A DNA stretch of 64,000 nt from Streptomyces sp. ICC1 (GTDB lineage: Bacteria > Actinomycetota > Actinomycetes > Streptomycetales > Streptomycetaceae): the NCBI RefSeq assembly GCF_003287935.1, contig NZ_CP030287.1:8470240-8534239 (forward strand), in the 5' to 3' direction. The position numbers were made by a program, and so were the translations under genes. Each line of letters starts with the position of its first letter. Within the stretch, counting starts at the first letter, position 1. This document shows positions 16,366 through 23,753 of the stretch, piece by piece. The notes beneath the pieces were generated by a model that was given only the letters and a program-made list of their open reading frames with translations, searched no databases and was not told the origin of the DNA.

Positions 16366-16530
16366 CTAGTGCCGTGACCGGAAAGGTCCACCGGGTCGCG
16401 GCGCCCGGCACGGCACCTCGCCGCGTTGTCGGACCACGCGAGTACGTCCAGTACGCGACGTGATCCTCCGCCTTGCGATGCACCGCACCGGACACCGCGA
16501 CCCGGCAAACCTTTCCGGTCACGGCACTAG
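16366..16530. mobile_element. MITE copy A (165 bp, perfect 22-bp terminal inverted repeats, CTAG ends)
   Basis: The ends are exact inverted copies, CTAGTGCCGTGACCGGAAAG plus GT, and the similarity continues imperfectly for about 20 bases more. The interior contains no gene. A closely related 191-bp copy lies at 44725-44915 and a solo end at 32890-32905. The shared CTAG at both termini is either part of the element or its target duplication. No transposase is present, so movement would need one supplied elsewhere. Confidence 0.85.
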
Positions 16531-16664
16531 CGCCGCGGCGGGGGCGCCGGAGGGCCTGGGGGGATGCAGCGAAGCTGGCTAAAAGGGAGAAAAGGGGCGA
16601 GGGGCGTAGCGTCGTGTAGTAGCGACCAGGAAATGGCCGCGGCATGGAAAGAAGGGTGCCGCTG

Positions 16665-17579
16665 ATGTCCGTACCGCCCGTTCCGCCTGTCCCGCCTGTC
16701 CCGCCTGTTCCGCCTGTTCCGCCTGTTCCGCCTGTTCCGGCCGTCCCGGCCGTCCCTCCCGCGCCTCCCCTCCCCTTCCTCGTCGGCTTCGACGGGTCCT
16801 TCCGCAGCCTCGCAGCCGCCCGCTGGGCGGCCCGTGAGGCCGCGTCGGCGGGGGCGCCGCTCCGGCTGCTCCACGTGGGCCAGGCCTGGCCGACCGTCCA
16901 GCCGATCTCCCCCGAGTTCCAGCCGGTGCTCGGCGAGAGCGAGCTCGCGATGGTGTCCGTACTGGCGTCGCTCGCCGCGGAACTGCGCGCCGCGCACCCC
17001 GGGCTGACCGTCGAGACGGCCACCGCCGAGGGCGGGCCGGGCAACGAGATCCCGCGCGCGGCCGCCCGGGCGAACGCCGGGCTGATCGTGCTCGGAGCGA
17101 GCGGCGACCACCACCACCTGGTCCCGCGGCTCGGCTCCACCGCCCTGCACGTGGCCGGACGCGCCGAAGTCCCCGTCGTCCTGATCCGGGAGCCCGCCGA
17201 GCGGGAGCGGCGCGGGCGCGGGGTCGTCGTCGGGGTGGACCCGGCGGGCGACCACGTCCCCGTCCTCGAGTTCGGGTACGCGTGGGCGGCCGCGCACGGG
17301 CTGCCGCTGCGCGCGGTGTACGCGGTGGGCAAGGGCTCGGCGGCTGCGGAGGGGCTCGAAGCCGCAGTGGCCGCGGTCTCCGCGCGCCATCCGCGGGTGG
17401 CGACCGAGTGCGTCAGCCTCCCGGGAGACGCCGAGCGCGTCCTGGTCGACGAGTCCGCGTCCGCCGGCCTCCTGGTCGTCGGCCGCCGCCGCCACCGACC
17501 CCTCCACGGCATGGGCCCCACGGACCACGCGGTGGCCCACCACGCCGGCGGCCCGGTGGCCCTGATCCCCCACGGCTGA
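16665..17579 (+). CDS. Two-domain universal stress protein with Pro-Val repeat N-terminus
   Basis: 304 residues, cytoplasmic. Two tandem Usp domains: the first begins PFLVGFDGSFRSLAAARWA and ends with the ATP-binding pattern G-2x-G-9x-G-S (GASGDHHHLVPRLGS); the second begins GRGVVVGVDPAGDHVP and ends VVGRRRHRPLHGMGP, a less canonical loop. Before them is an unusual stretch of about ten P-P-V / P-A-V triplets encoded by tandem 9-bp repeats. The ATG at 16665 has GAAGGG nine bases upstream; an ATG at 16644 is in frame. Such proteins support dormancy and stress survival. It is preceded by MITE copy A and about 130 bp of leader. Confidence 0.9.
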   Translation: MSVPPVPPVPPVPPVPPVPPVPPVPAVPAVPPAPPLPFLVGFDGSFRSLAAARWAAREAASAGAPLRLLHVGQAWPTVQPISPEFQPVLGESELAMVSVLASLAAELRAAHPGLTVETATAEGGPGNEIPRAAARANAGLIVLGASGDHHHLVPRLGSTALHVAGRAEVPVVLIREPAERERRGRGVVVGVDPAGDHVPVLEFGYAWAAAHGLPLRAVYAVGKGSAAAEGLEAAVAAVSARHPRVATECVSLPGDAERVLVDESASAGLLVVGRRRHRPLHGMGPTDHAVAHHAGGPVALIPHG

Positions 17580-17624
17580 GTCCCACGGCCGATCCCCCGG
17601 AGCCCCCGTGGCAGGCTGGCCCGC

Positions 17625-17939
17625 ATGAACGAGCCGACCGCGCCGACCGCGCCGACCGCGCCGACCGCGCCGACCGACCCCCGCAACCCGGCGGGCATCA
17701 GGGTGGGGGACGTCTACGAGGACTGCTTCTTCCACCCCGTCCTCTGCACCGACATCGAGGAGAACGCCGGGCTCGTGCTCAGCGGGGTGTCGCTGATCGA
17801 CGGCACGCACCCGCGCTCGTGCGACGCGCTGTACTGCGAGCCCGTCAGGATCCCGGTGGAGTCCGTGATGGAGATCAAGCGGGACCTCGGCGCCTACACG
17901 GCCCGCCGCCAGGCCGAGCGGGCCGGCGGCCCCGCCTGA
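17625..17939 (+). CDS. Conserved small hypothetical protein
   Basis: 104 residues. The N-terminus is a T-A-P tandem repeat (MNEPTAPTAPTAPTAPT) from a 9-bp microsatellite. The globular remainder (GIRVGDVYEDCFFHPVLCTD, then GVSLIDGTHPRSCDALYCEP) has four cysteines and an acidic character, and ends with an Arg-rich helix. I do not recognise a named family. It stands alone 45 bases after the stress protein, in the same direction, and may be cotranscribed with it. Confidence 0.8.
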   Translation: MNEPTAPTAPTAPTAPTDPRNPAGIRVGDVYEDCFFHPVLCTDIEENAGLVLSGVSLIDGTHPRSCDALYCEPVRIPVESVMEIKRDLGAYTARRQAERAGGPA

Positions 17940-17976
17940 CCTGTCTGACCCGCCTGAGCCGCCGTGCGGGAGCGCG

Positions 17977-19755
17977 TCACTGCCGCAGCAGGACGATCAC
18001 AGAACCCCACATCGTCAGCAGGATGTTGCCCAGCGCGTACGGGACCGTCGTGCCCAGCGCCGGGATCTGGCTGCGGGCGCGCTCCGTGAGGGCGCCGAGG
18101 GCGGCGGTCGTGGTCTGGGCGCCGGCGAGGGCGCCGAGCAGGATCGGCAGGGGCAGCCGCTGCACGAAGTGCCCGTACGCGAATCCGGCCAGCAGCGGCA
18201 CGGTCGTCACGGCCGCGCCCCAGAACAGCAGCGGCCAGCCGGCCTCGCGCAGGCCGGGGACGAAGCTCGGGCCGGCGTTGAGGCCGACCACCGTCACGAA
18301 CACGCACAGCCCGAGCGTGCCCATCAGCCACTGCGCTGCCGACGGCAGGTTCCCGTACGTCGGGTACTTGCTCCGGATCCAGCCGAAGACCAGGCCCATC
18401 AGCAGCGCCCCGGTGGAGGTCGACAGCGACAGCGGGGCGCCCGCCGCGTGCAGGGCGGGGATGCCCAGGCAGCCGCCGAGGAACAGGCCGAGCGCGATCC
18501 ACACCATGTCCGTCGCGAAACTGGTCGGCACCGGCTTGCCCAGCCGCTCCGCGGCCGCCTGCACCCGGCTGCGGGGCCCGGTGAGCACGAGGGTGTCCCC
18601 GCGCTCCACGGTGCTGTCGAGCCGGACCCGCAGGTCGGCGCCGGCCCGCCAGTGCTCCTCGACGAAGACGCCCGGCATGAACTCCTCGTGGCGCAGGGTG
18701 CGGATGGTGCGCACGCCCGGCCCGCTCGGCCCGCCCGCTGCGGCCACTGTGCCCCGCCCGCCCCGCCCGCCCCGTCCTTCGCGGTTCCGCTCGGTGACGA
18801 CGACGTGCAGGGATTCCGTGCGGTAGGCGAGGAGTTCGAAGTCGTCCGTCTCCATCCCGATGTGCGTGCGCGCGTCGTAGGAGACGAGGTCCCCGCGGAC
18901 CGCGCTGACGGCCAGCACGTCGCCGAGCTCGATCCGGGTGCCGGGGGTGTGCTCCAGGATCTCCCCGGCGCGGCGCAGCCGGGTGATGTAGACGCGCCGG
19001 CCCGCCGCCTTCTGCTCGGCCTCGAAGTCGCCGATGGTGCGTCCGGCGAAGGCCGCCACGTCGACGGCGTAGGCGCGCAGCACGTGCTTGTAGTAGCCCT
19101 CCCCGGCGTCGGGGTCGTTCTCGGCGGCCTCCAGGTCGGCGGCCAGTACGGCGCTCTCGGCCGCGAGGTCCCTGTGTAGGAGGCGGGGCAGCACGCCGGC
19201 GAGGAGCAGCGCGGGCAGGACCGTACCGAGGGGGTACGTGACCGCGTAGGCGACGGCGATCAGGTGCGCCTGGTCCCGGGCCTCACCGGCGTCGATGCCG
19301 GGCAGGTGGGCGATGGCGTCGGCGCCGACGCCGATGACGGCGGACTGGGTGAGGCCGCCGCCGAGCAGCCCGGCGGAGAGGCCGGGCCCGTAGCCGGCGA
19401 GGGCGGCGAAGGCCCAGGCGGTGGCGAGGCCGGTGACGCAGACGATGAGGGCGAGGACGACCTGGGGGAGGCCGTCCTTGCGCAGGGCGCGGAAGAACTG
19501 CGGGCCGACGTCGTAGCCGAGGGCGAAGAGGAACATGAGGAAGAAGACGGACTTGATCGGCCCGTCGATCTCCACCTTGGCCTGGGAGCCGATGACCAGG
19601 CCGGCGACGAGGCAGCCGGTGACGGCGCCCAGGGCGATCGACTTGTAGCGGATGCGGCCGAGCAGGAAGCCGACGGCGATGGTCAGGAAGATCAGCAGCT
19701 CGGGGTAGGGCCGGAAGATCTCCGTCCTGAGCCAGTCCGTCCACGCCACCCGCAC
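17977..19755 (-). CDS. AspT/YidE-type transporter with two RCK (TrkA-C) domains
   Basis: 592 residues. The layout is that of the aspartate-alanine exchanger family: five or six helices (PELLIFLTIAVGFLLGRIRY, FFLMFLFALGYDVGPQFFRA with the family G-Y-x-V-G-P-x-F-F motif), a central soluble region with two TrkA-C-like domains (about 220-400, including IELGDVLAVSAVRGDLV and VERGDTLVLTGP), then a second helical half (VFVTVVGLNAGPSFV). It should exchange small carboxylates or amino acids across the cytoplasmic membrane; the substrate is not evident. No ATG is available; GTG 19755 or GTG 19749 are the candidates after a GGGAAG site. Confidence 0.9.
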   Translation of the reverse strand: MRVAWTDWLRTEIFRPYPELLIFLTIAVGFLLGRIRYKSIALGAVTGCLVAGLVIGSQAKVEIDGPIKSVFFLMFLFALGYDVGPQFFRALRKDGLPQVVLALIVCVTGLATAWAFAALAGYGPGLSAGLLGGGLTQSAVIGVGADAIAHLPGIDAGEARDQAHLIAVAYAVTYPLGTVLPALLLAGVLPRLLHRDLAAESAVLAADLEAAENDPDAGEGYYKHVLRAYAVDVAAFAGRTIGDFEAEQKAAGRRVYITRLRRAGEILEHTPGTRIELGDVLAVSAVRGDLVSYDARTHIGMETDDFELLAYRTESLHVVVTERNREGRGGRGGRGTVAAAGGPSGPGVRTIRTLRHEEFMPGVFVEEHWRAGADLRVRLDSTVERGDTLVLTGPRSRVQAAAERLGKPVPTSFATDMVWIALGLFLGGCLGIPALHAAGAPLSLSTSTGALLMGLVFGWIRSKYPTYGNLPSAAQWLMGTLGLCVFVTVVGLNAGPSFVPGLREAGWPLLFWGAAVTTVPLLAGFAYGHFVQRLPLPILLGALAGAQTTTAALGALTERARSQIPALGTTVPYALGNILLTMWGSVIVLLRQ

Positions 19756-19922
19756 CCACCCGCTTCCCGCCCGCACCGCGCCGCTCCGGGCACCTCTGGG
19801 CACCTCCAGAGAACGGTATGTCCGGGTATGCCCCCACGCACGCCCAGTCCGGGCGGCCGGGCGGGTGGTCCCTGGCGTCGTGGTCGACGCGATCACGGAT
19901 GGGGAGCCGACCGGGAACGCAA

Positions 19923-19952
19923 AGAGCCCCACCGCAAGCGGTGGGGCTCTTC
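19923..19952 (-). terminator. Terminator downstream of tRNA-Ser
   Basis: AGAGCCCCACCGC and GCGGTGGGGCTCT pair around a four-base loop; on the minus strand the stem is followed by TTT. It lies 27 bases beyond the 3' end of the tRNA and fits intrinsic termination of that transcript. Confidence 0.9.
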
Positions 19953-19978
19953 AACGTATTGCCCGGTGAGAGCAATGG

Positions 19979-20063
19979 CGGAGGATACGAGATTCGAACT
20001 CGTGAGGGGTTGCCCCCAACACGCTTTCCAAGCGTGCGCCCTAGGCCACTAGGCGAATCCTCC
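19979..20063 (-). tRNA. tRNA-Ser (anticodon GGA)
   Basis: 85 bases. Acceptor arms GGAGGAT and ATCCTCC pair, the anticodon stem-loop ACGCTTGGAAAGCGT carries GGA, the long variable arm TGGGGGCAACCCC is typical of serine tRNAs, and the T arm has GAGTTCGAATCTC. The 3' CCA is not encoded. It is followed on the minus strand by a strong terminator and lies divergent from the SRP RNA gene. Confidence 0.96.
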
Positions 20064-20162
20064 GCGGCAAACAATACAAGACGTTGAGGGGTGCTCGCGA
20101 ACGTGATCGACCGGCGGTGATCCCGGTGGGGTCCGGCTCGATTCCCGGGCGCTTCATCCGCT

Positions 20163-20262
20163 AGGGTGGGGCCAGCCCCTCACGTGGCGCTATCTCACCC
20201 AACTCCCCCAGGGCCGGAAGGCAGCAAGGGTAAGTGGGCTCTGGCGGGTGCGTGGGGGGCGC
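20163..20262 (+). ncRNA. ffs: Signal recognition particle RNA (small bacterial 4.5S type)
   Basis: The conserved apical domain is present (GGCCGGAAGGCAGCAAGG with the GGAA tetraloop and the asymmetric internal loop), enclosed by pairing flanks GGGTGGGGCCAGCCCC and the GGCTCTGGCGGGTGCG side. It forms the RNA core of the particle with Ffh that targets membrane proteins. In many Gram-positive genomes this RNA precedes dnaX; here adapter-like sequence begins about 20 bases after it and no dnaX follows. Exact ends are approximate. Confidence 0.88.
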
Positions 20263-20281
20263 TTTGCGTTCTGGGACGGGT

Positions 20282-20351
20282 CTGTACCTTATACACATCT
20301 GACGCTGCCGTCGAGCTCCTCTGTGTATATCTCAGTCGTCTCCGTATCCTC
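20282..20351 (+). other. Nextera-type sequencing adapter remnant (i5 side)
   Basis: The run reads CTGTACCTTATACACATCT, then GACGCTGCCGTCGA, eight index bases, then GTGTATATCTC...CGTATC. This is the Nextera mosaic end, read-2 linker, index and flow-cell sequence in the right order and spacing, with scattered mismatches. Its translations include the well-known contaminant peptides LYTSDAA and YTHLTLP. It is not biological and marks a contig end or false join between the SRP RNA and the isomerase gene. Confidence 0.95.
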
Positions 20352-20392
20352 AAACGACCCTTCTCAGCGCCCCGTGCCCCCGGGCGCCCGCG

Positions 20393-21238
20393 TCACCCGA
20401 CGTGTTCGCGGTAGCGCTCGACCACCTCCCGCAGCACCTCTCCACCGTCCCGGGCCCACAGCCCCGGATGGAAGATCTCCACCTCCACCGGCCCCCGGTA
20501 CCCGGCGGCGTCGGTCAGCTCCCGGAAGGCCCTGAGGTCGATCGAGCCATCGCCCAACTGCCCCCGGCCGAGCAGTACGCCCTCGGGGAGCGGGGTCACC
20601 CAGTCGGCGACCTGGACGGACACGATCCGCCCGCCCTCGCCGGCCCGACGCAGCTCGGCGGGGAGCCGCTCGTCCCACCACAGGTGGTAGGAATCGACCA
20701 CCACCCCGACCCGTTCCGCGGGGAACCGCTCGGTGATGTCCAGGGCCTGCCCGAGCGTGGAGACCACGCAGCGGTCCGACGCGTACATCGGATGCAGCGG
20801 CTCGATCCCCAGCCGCACCCCGAACCCGGCGGCATACGGCGACAACTCGCCCAGGATGTCGACGATCCGCTCCCGGGCCCCCGCCAGATCCCGGTCGCCT
20901 TCGGGCAGTCCGCCCGAGACGAGGACCAGCACATCGGCCCCCAGCTCGGCGGCCTCCTCCACGGCCCGGCGGTTGTCCTCCAGGGCGGCGGCGCGCCCCG
21001 CGGGGTCGGCGGCGGTGAAGAAGCCGCCCCGGCACAGCGAGCTGACCCGCAGCCCCGCACCGGCGACCAGCTTCGCCGCCTCCCGCACCCCGAACCTCCG
21101 CACCGGATCGCGCCACAGCCCGACCGCGCCCACCCCGGCCGCCGTGCACCCGGCGACCAGCTCGGGCAGCGACCACTGGCGGATCGTCTCCTGGTTCAGG
21201 CTGAGCCGGGCCGGCGCCGGTGCCGGTGCCCCGTTCAC
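20393..21238 (-). CDS. Sugar phosphate isomerase/epimerase (xylose isomerase-like TIM barrel)
   Basis: 281 residues. AP-endonuclease-2/xylose-isomerase-like barrel: SLPELVAGCTAAGVGAVGLW at the first strands, GADVLVLVSGGLPEGDRDL, GVRLGIEPLHPMYASDRC with the metal-binding Glu and His, VGVVVDSYHLWWDE with the next Asp/His pair, and VEVEIFHPGLW near the end with the final Glu. These match the divalent-metal site of sugar isomerases and inosose-type enzymes. GTG 21238 overlaps the preceding stop as GTGA. It is the third gene of a LacI-controlled operon; the substrate is probably a sugar or cyclitol intermediate. Confidence 0.9.
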   Translation of the reverse strand: MNGAPAPAPARLSLNQETIRQWSLPELVAGCTAAGVGAVGLWRDPVRRFGVREAAKLVAGAGLRVSSLCRGGFFTAADPAGRAAALEDNRRAVEEAAELGADVLVLVSGGLPEGDRDLAGARERIVDILGELSPYAAGFGVRLGIEPLHPMYASDRCVVSTLGQALDITERFPAERVGVVVDSYHLWWDERLPAELRRAGEGGRIVSVQVADWVTPLPEGVLLGRGQLGDGSIDLRAFRELTDAAGYRGPVEVEIFHPGLWARDGGEVLREVVERYREHVG

Positions 21239-22392
21239 GACGAAACCCCGTGCAGGGAGAGCAACTGACGCATCCGGGCCTCGGCGAGCTCCGGGTCCGG
21301 GAACAGGCCCAGGTCGTCGGCCATTTCGTACGCGGTCGCCAGATGGGGGAGCGAGCGGGCCGAGTGCAGCCCGCCCACCATCGCGAAGTGCTCCTGGTAT
21401 CCCGCGAGCCAGGCCAGCAGGACCACCCCCGTCTTGTAGTAGCGGGTGGGCGGTGCGAACAGGTGCCGCGAGAGCGCCACCGTCGGATCCAGCAGCTCCC
21501 GGAACCCCGCCGGATCCCCCTCGTCGAGCGCGAGCGCCGCACGGGCCGCGATCGGGGCGATCGGATCGAAGATGCCCAGCAGGGCGTCGCTGGCCAGCTC
21601 CCCGTCCCCGGCGATCAGTTCCGGATAGTGGTAGTCGTCCCCCGTGTAGCAGCGCACCCCCGCCGGCAGCCGCCGCCGGATGTCCACCTCGCGTCCCGCG
21701 TCGAGCAGCGAGACCTTGATCCCGTCGACCTTCTCCGGACACTCAGAAATGATCTTCAGGAAGACCTCCGTCGCCTCGTTCAGGTCCTCGTGCCCCCAGT
21801 AGCCCTCCAGAGCCGGGTCGAACATCGGCCCCAGCCAGTGCAGGACGACCGGCCGGGCGCTCTGGCGCAGCAGCCCCCCGTACACCTCCAGATAGTCCTC
21901 GGGGCCGCGCGCCGCGGCGGCGAGGGCGCGCGAGGCCATCAGCACGGAGCCCGCACCGCACGCCTCGACATGCGCCAGCTGCTCCTCGTACGCCGCGGTG
22001 ACGGCGGCCGTCGAATGCAGCGTGTCCGCGGACAGTTGGTCGGTGCCCGCCCCGCAGACGATCCGCCCGCCCACCGACCGGGCCTCGGCGGCCGACCGGC
22101 GGATCAGCTCCGCGGCGACCTGCCAGTCCAGGCCCATCCCGCGCTGCGCTGTGTCCATGGCCTCGGCCACGCCGAGCCCCTGCGCCCACAGCCGGTGCCG
22201 GAAGGCCAGTGTGGTCTCCCAGTCGATCACCGGCGCGGAGTCGGCCGAGGCGAAGAGGGGATCGGCGACCACGTGCGCGGCCGAATAGAAGGTGCGGCTG
22301 CCGGCCGGGGCGCAGTTCAGCGGGGCCAGCGGAACGCTGGTCGGCGTGTGCGGGCGGAAACCGCCGTCCATCGACGGGAGCCGGATGCTCAC
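21235..22392 (-). CDS. DUF993 protein, dihydrodipicolinate synthase-like aldolase family
   Basis: 385 residues. A long TIM-barrel protein of the DUF993 group: SRTFYSAAHVVADPLF near the N-terminus, GRIVCGAGTDQLS, RPVVLHWLGPMFDPALEGYW and GIKVSLLDAGREVDIRR, where the Lys in GIKVS is the likely Schiff-base residue by analogy with class I aldolases of the DHDPS superfamily. The reaction is unproven; carbon-carbon cleavage of a keto-sugar acid is a fair guess. It overlaps both neighbours by GTGA, so all three genes are coupled. The GTG start is set by that overlap. Confidence 0.88.
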   Translation of the reverse strand: MSIRLPSMDGGFRPHTPTSVPLAPLNCAPAGSRTFYSAAHVVADPLFASADSAPVIDWETTLAFRHRLWAQGLGVAEAMDTAQRGMGLDWQVAAELIRRSAAEARSVGGRIVCGAGTDQLSADTLHSTAAVTAAYEEQLAHVEACGAGSVLMASRALAAAARGPEDYLEVYGGLLRQSARPVVLHWLGPMFDPALEGYWGHEDLNEATEVFLKIISECPEKVDGIKVSLLDAGREVDIRRRLPAGVRCYTGDDYHYPELIAGDGELASDALLGIFDPIAPIAARAALALDEGDPAGFRELLDPTVALSRHLFAPPTRYYKTGVVLLAWLAGYQEHFAMVGGLHSARSLPHLATAYEMADDLGLFPDPELAEARMRQLLSLHGVSS

Positions 22393-23540
22393 AGCGTCAC
22401 CTCCGGCACCGCGAGCCGCCGGCCCTCGGCGGAGGAGCGCAGTCCGAGATCGGCCAGCTGCACCCCGCGGGCCCCGGCCAGCAGGTCCCACTGCCAGGGC
22501 TCGTCCAGGACGACGTGGCGCAGGAACAGCTCCCACTGGGCCTTGAAGCCGTTGTCCGCGGGGTTGTTGTCCGGGACCTCCTGCCACTGGTCGCGGAACC
22601 GCTCGGTCAGCGGCAGGTCCGGATTCCACACCGGCTTCGGCGTCGCCGCGCGGTGCTGGATCCGGCAGCCGCGCAGCCCGGCGACCGCCGAGCCGTGCGT
22701 CCCGTCGACCTGGAACTCCACCAGCTCGTCGCGGTTGACCCGGACCGCCCAGGAGGAGTTGATCTGCGCGACCGCACCGCCCTCCAGCTCGAAGGTTCCG
22801 TACGCCGCGTCGTCCGCGGTGGCCTCGTACGGCTTGCCCTCCTCGTCCCAGCGGCGGCCGATGTGGGTGCGCGTCAGTGCCTGCACCGTGCGGACCCGGC
22901 CGAACAGCTCGTGCAGCAGGTACTCCCAGTGCGGGAACATGTCGGCGACGATCCCGCCGCCGTCCTGCGTCCGGTAGTTCCACGACGGCCGCTGGGCGGG
23001 CTGCCAGTCGCCCTCGAAGACCCAGTAGCCGAACTCCCCGCGCACGGAGAGGATCTCGCCGAAGAACCCGCCGTCGATGAGCCGCTTGAGCTTCAGCAGG
23101 CCCGGCAGGAACAGCTTGTCCTGCACCACTCCGTGCTTGACCCCGGCCGCGTCGGCCAGCCGGGCGAGCTCGAGGGACGACGCGAAGGTCAGGGCGGTGG
23201 GCTTCTCGCAGTACACGTGCTTGCCGGCCGCTATGGCCTTGCGCACGGCCGCCTCGCGGGCGCTGGTGACCTGCGCGTCGAAGTAGACCTCGACCCCGGG
23301 ATCGGCCAGGACCGCGTCAAGGTCCGTGCTGACGTGCTCCAGCCCATGCCGGTCGGCGATGGCCCGCAGGGCCGCCTCGCGGCGCCCGACCAGCACCGGC
23401 TCCGGCCACAGCACCGTGCCGTCGCCGAGGTCGAGTCCGCCCTGCTCGCGCAGTGCGAGCAGGGAGCGGACCAGGTGCTGGCGGTATCCCATCCGCCCGG
23501 TGACGCCGTTCATGGCGATCTTGATCGTCCTGCGCTCCAC
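22389..23540 (-). CDS. Gfo/Idh/MocA-family oxidoreductase
   Basis: 383 residues. An N-terminal NAD(P)-binding Rossmann fold (IKIAMNGVTGRMGYRQHLVR, residues 6-25) is followed by AGKHVYCEKPTAL, the EKP motif that carries the catalytic Lys, and by the C-terminal beta-sandwich (GGGIVADMFPHWEYLLHELF). It should oxidise a sugar, sugar acid or cyclitol hydroxyl. GTG 23540 has GAAGGAGG at good spacing and is the first gene of the operon, read away from the LacI gene and its two operators. Confidence 0.92.
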   Translation of the reverse strand: MERRTIKIAMNGVTGRMGYRQHLVRSLLALREQGGLDLGDGTVLWPEPVLVGRREAALRAIADRHGLEHVSTDLDAVLADPGVEVYFDAQVTSAREAAVRKAIAAGKHVYCEKPTALTFASSLELARLADAAGVKHGVVQDKLFLPGLLKLKRLIDGGFFGEILSVRGEFGYWVFEGDWQPAQRPSWNYRTQDGGGIVADMFPHWEYLLHELFGRVRTVQALTRTHIGRRWDEEGKPYEATADDAAYGTFELEGGAVAQINSSWAVRVNRDELVEFQVDGTHGSAVAGLRGCRIQHRAATPKPVWNPDLPLTERFRDQWQEVPDNNPADNGFKAQWELFLRHVVLDEPWQWDLLAGARGVQLADLGLRSSAEGRRLAVPEVTL

Positions 23541-23602
23541 GGTGTCCCCCTCCTTCGTCTTGTGCGGTGTGGCTTGTGCGGTGTTGCAGGGAAAGCAGCA
23601 TA

Positions 23603-23682
23603 GAAAGCGCTTTCACTTCCAACAGGCTAGGGCCGCGCAACGCGGCGGTGCAAGACTCTTACGGGTGATAGAAAGCGCTTTC
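23603..23682. promoter_or_regulatory. Twin LacI-type operators in the divergent promoter
   Basis: GAAAGCGCTTTC occurs twice, at 23603-23614 and 23671-23682, 68 bases apart. Both are perfect palindromes with the central CG typical of LacI/GalR sites. They lie between the catabolic operon and the LacI-family gene, so cooperative binding (possibly looping) and repression of both directions is expected. Confidence 0.88.
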
Positions 23683-23753
23683 TCAATCGGCGACTATGGA
23701 GATCCACACACCGGATGAGACGATGACCGGGGACGATCGGAAGGAGGGGTCTG

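Noticed and set aside
20166..20414. Small frame with peptide LYTSDAA after the SRP RNA
   Set aside because: It is translated adapter sequence, a known contamination peptide, not a gene.
23603..23682. The two GAAAGCGCTTTC sites as a CRISPR or repeat array
   Set aside because: Only two copies with unrelated spacing sequence; position and symmetry fit LacI operators.
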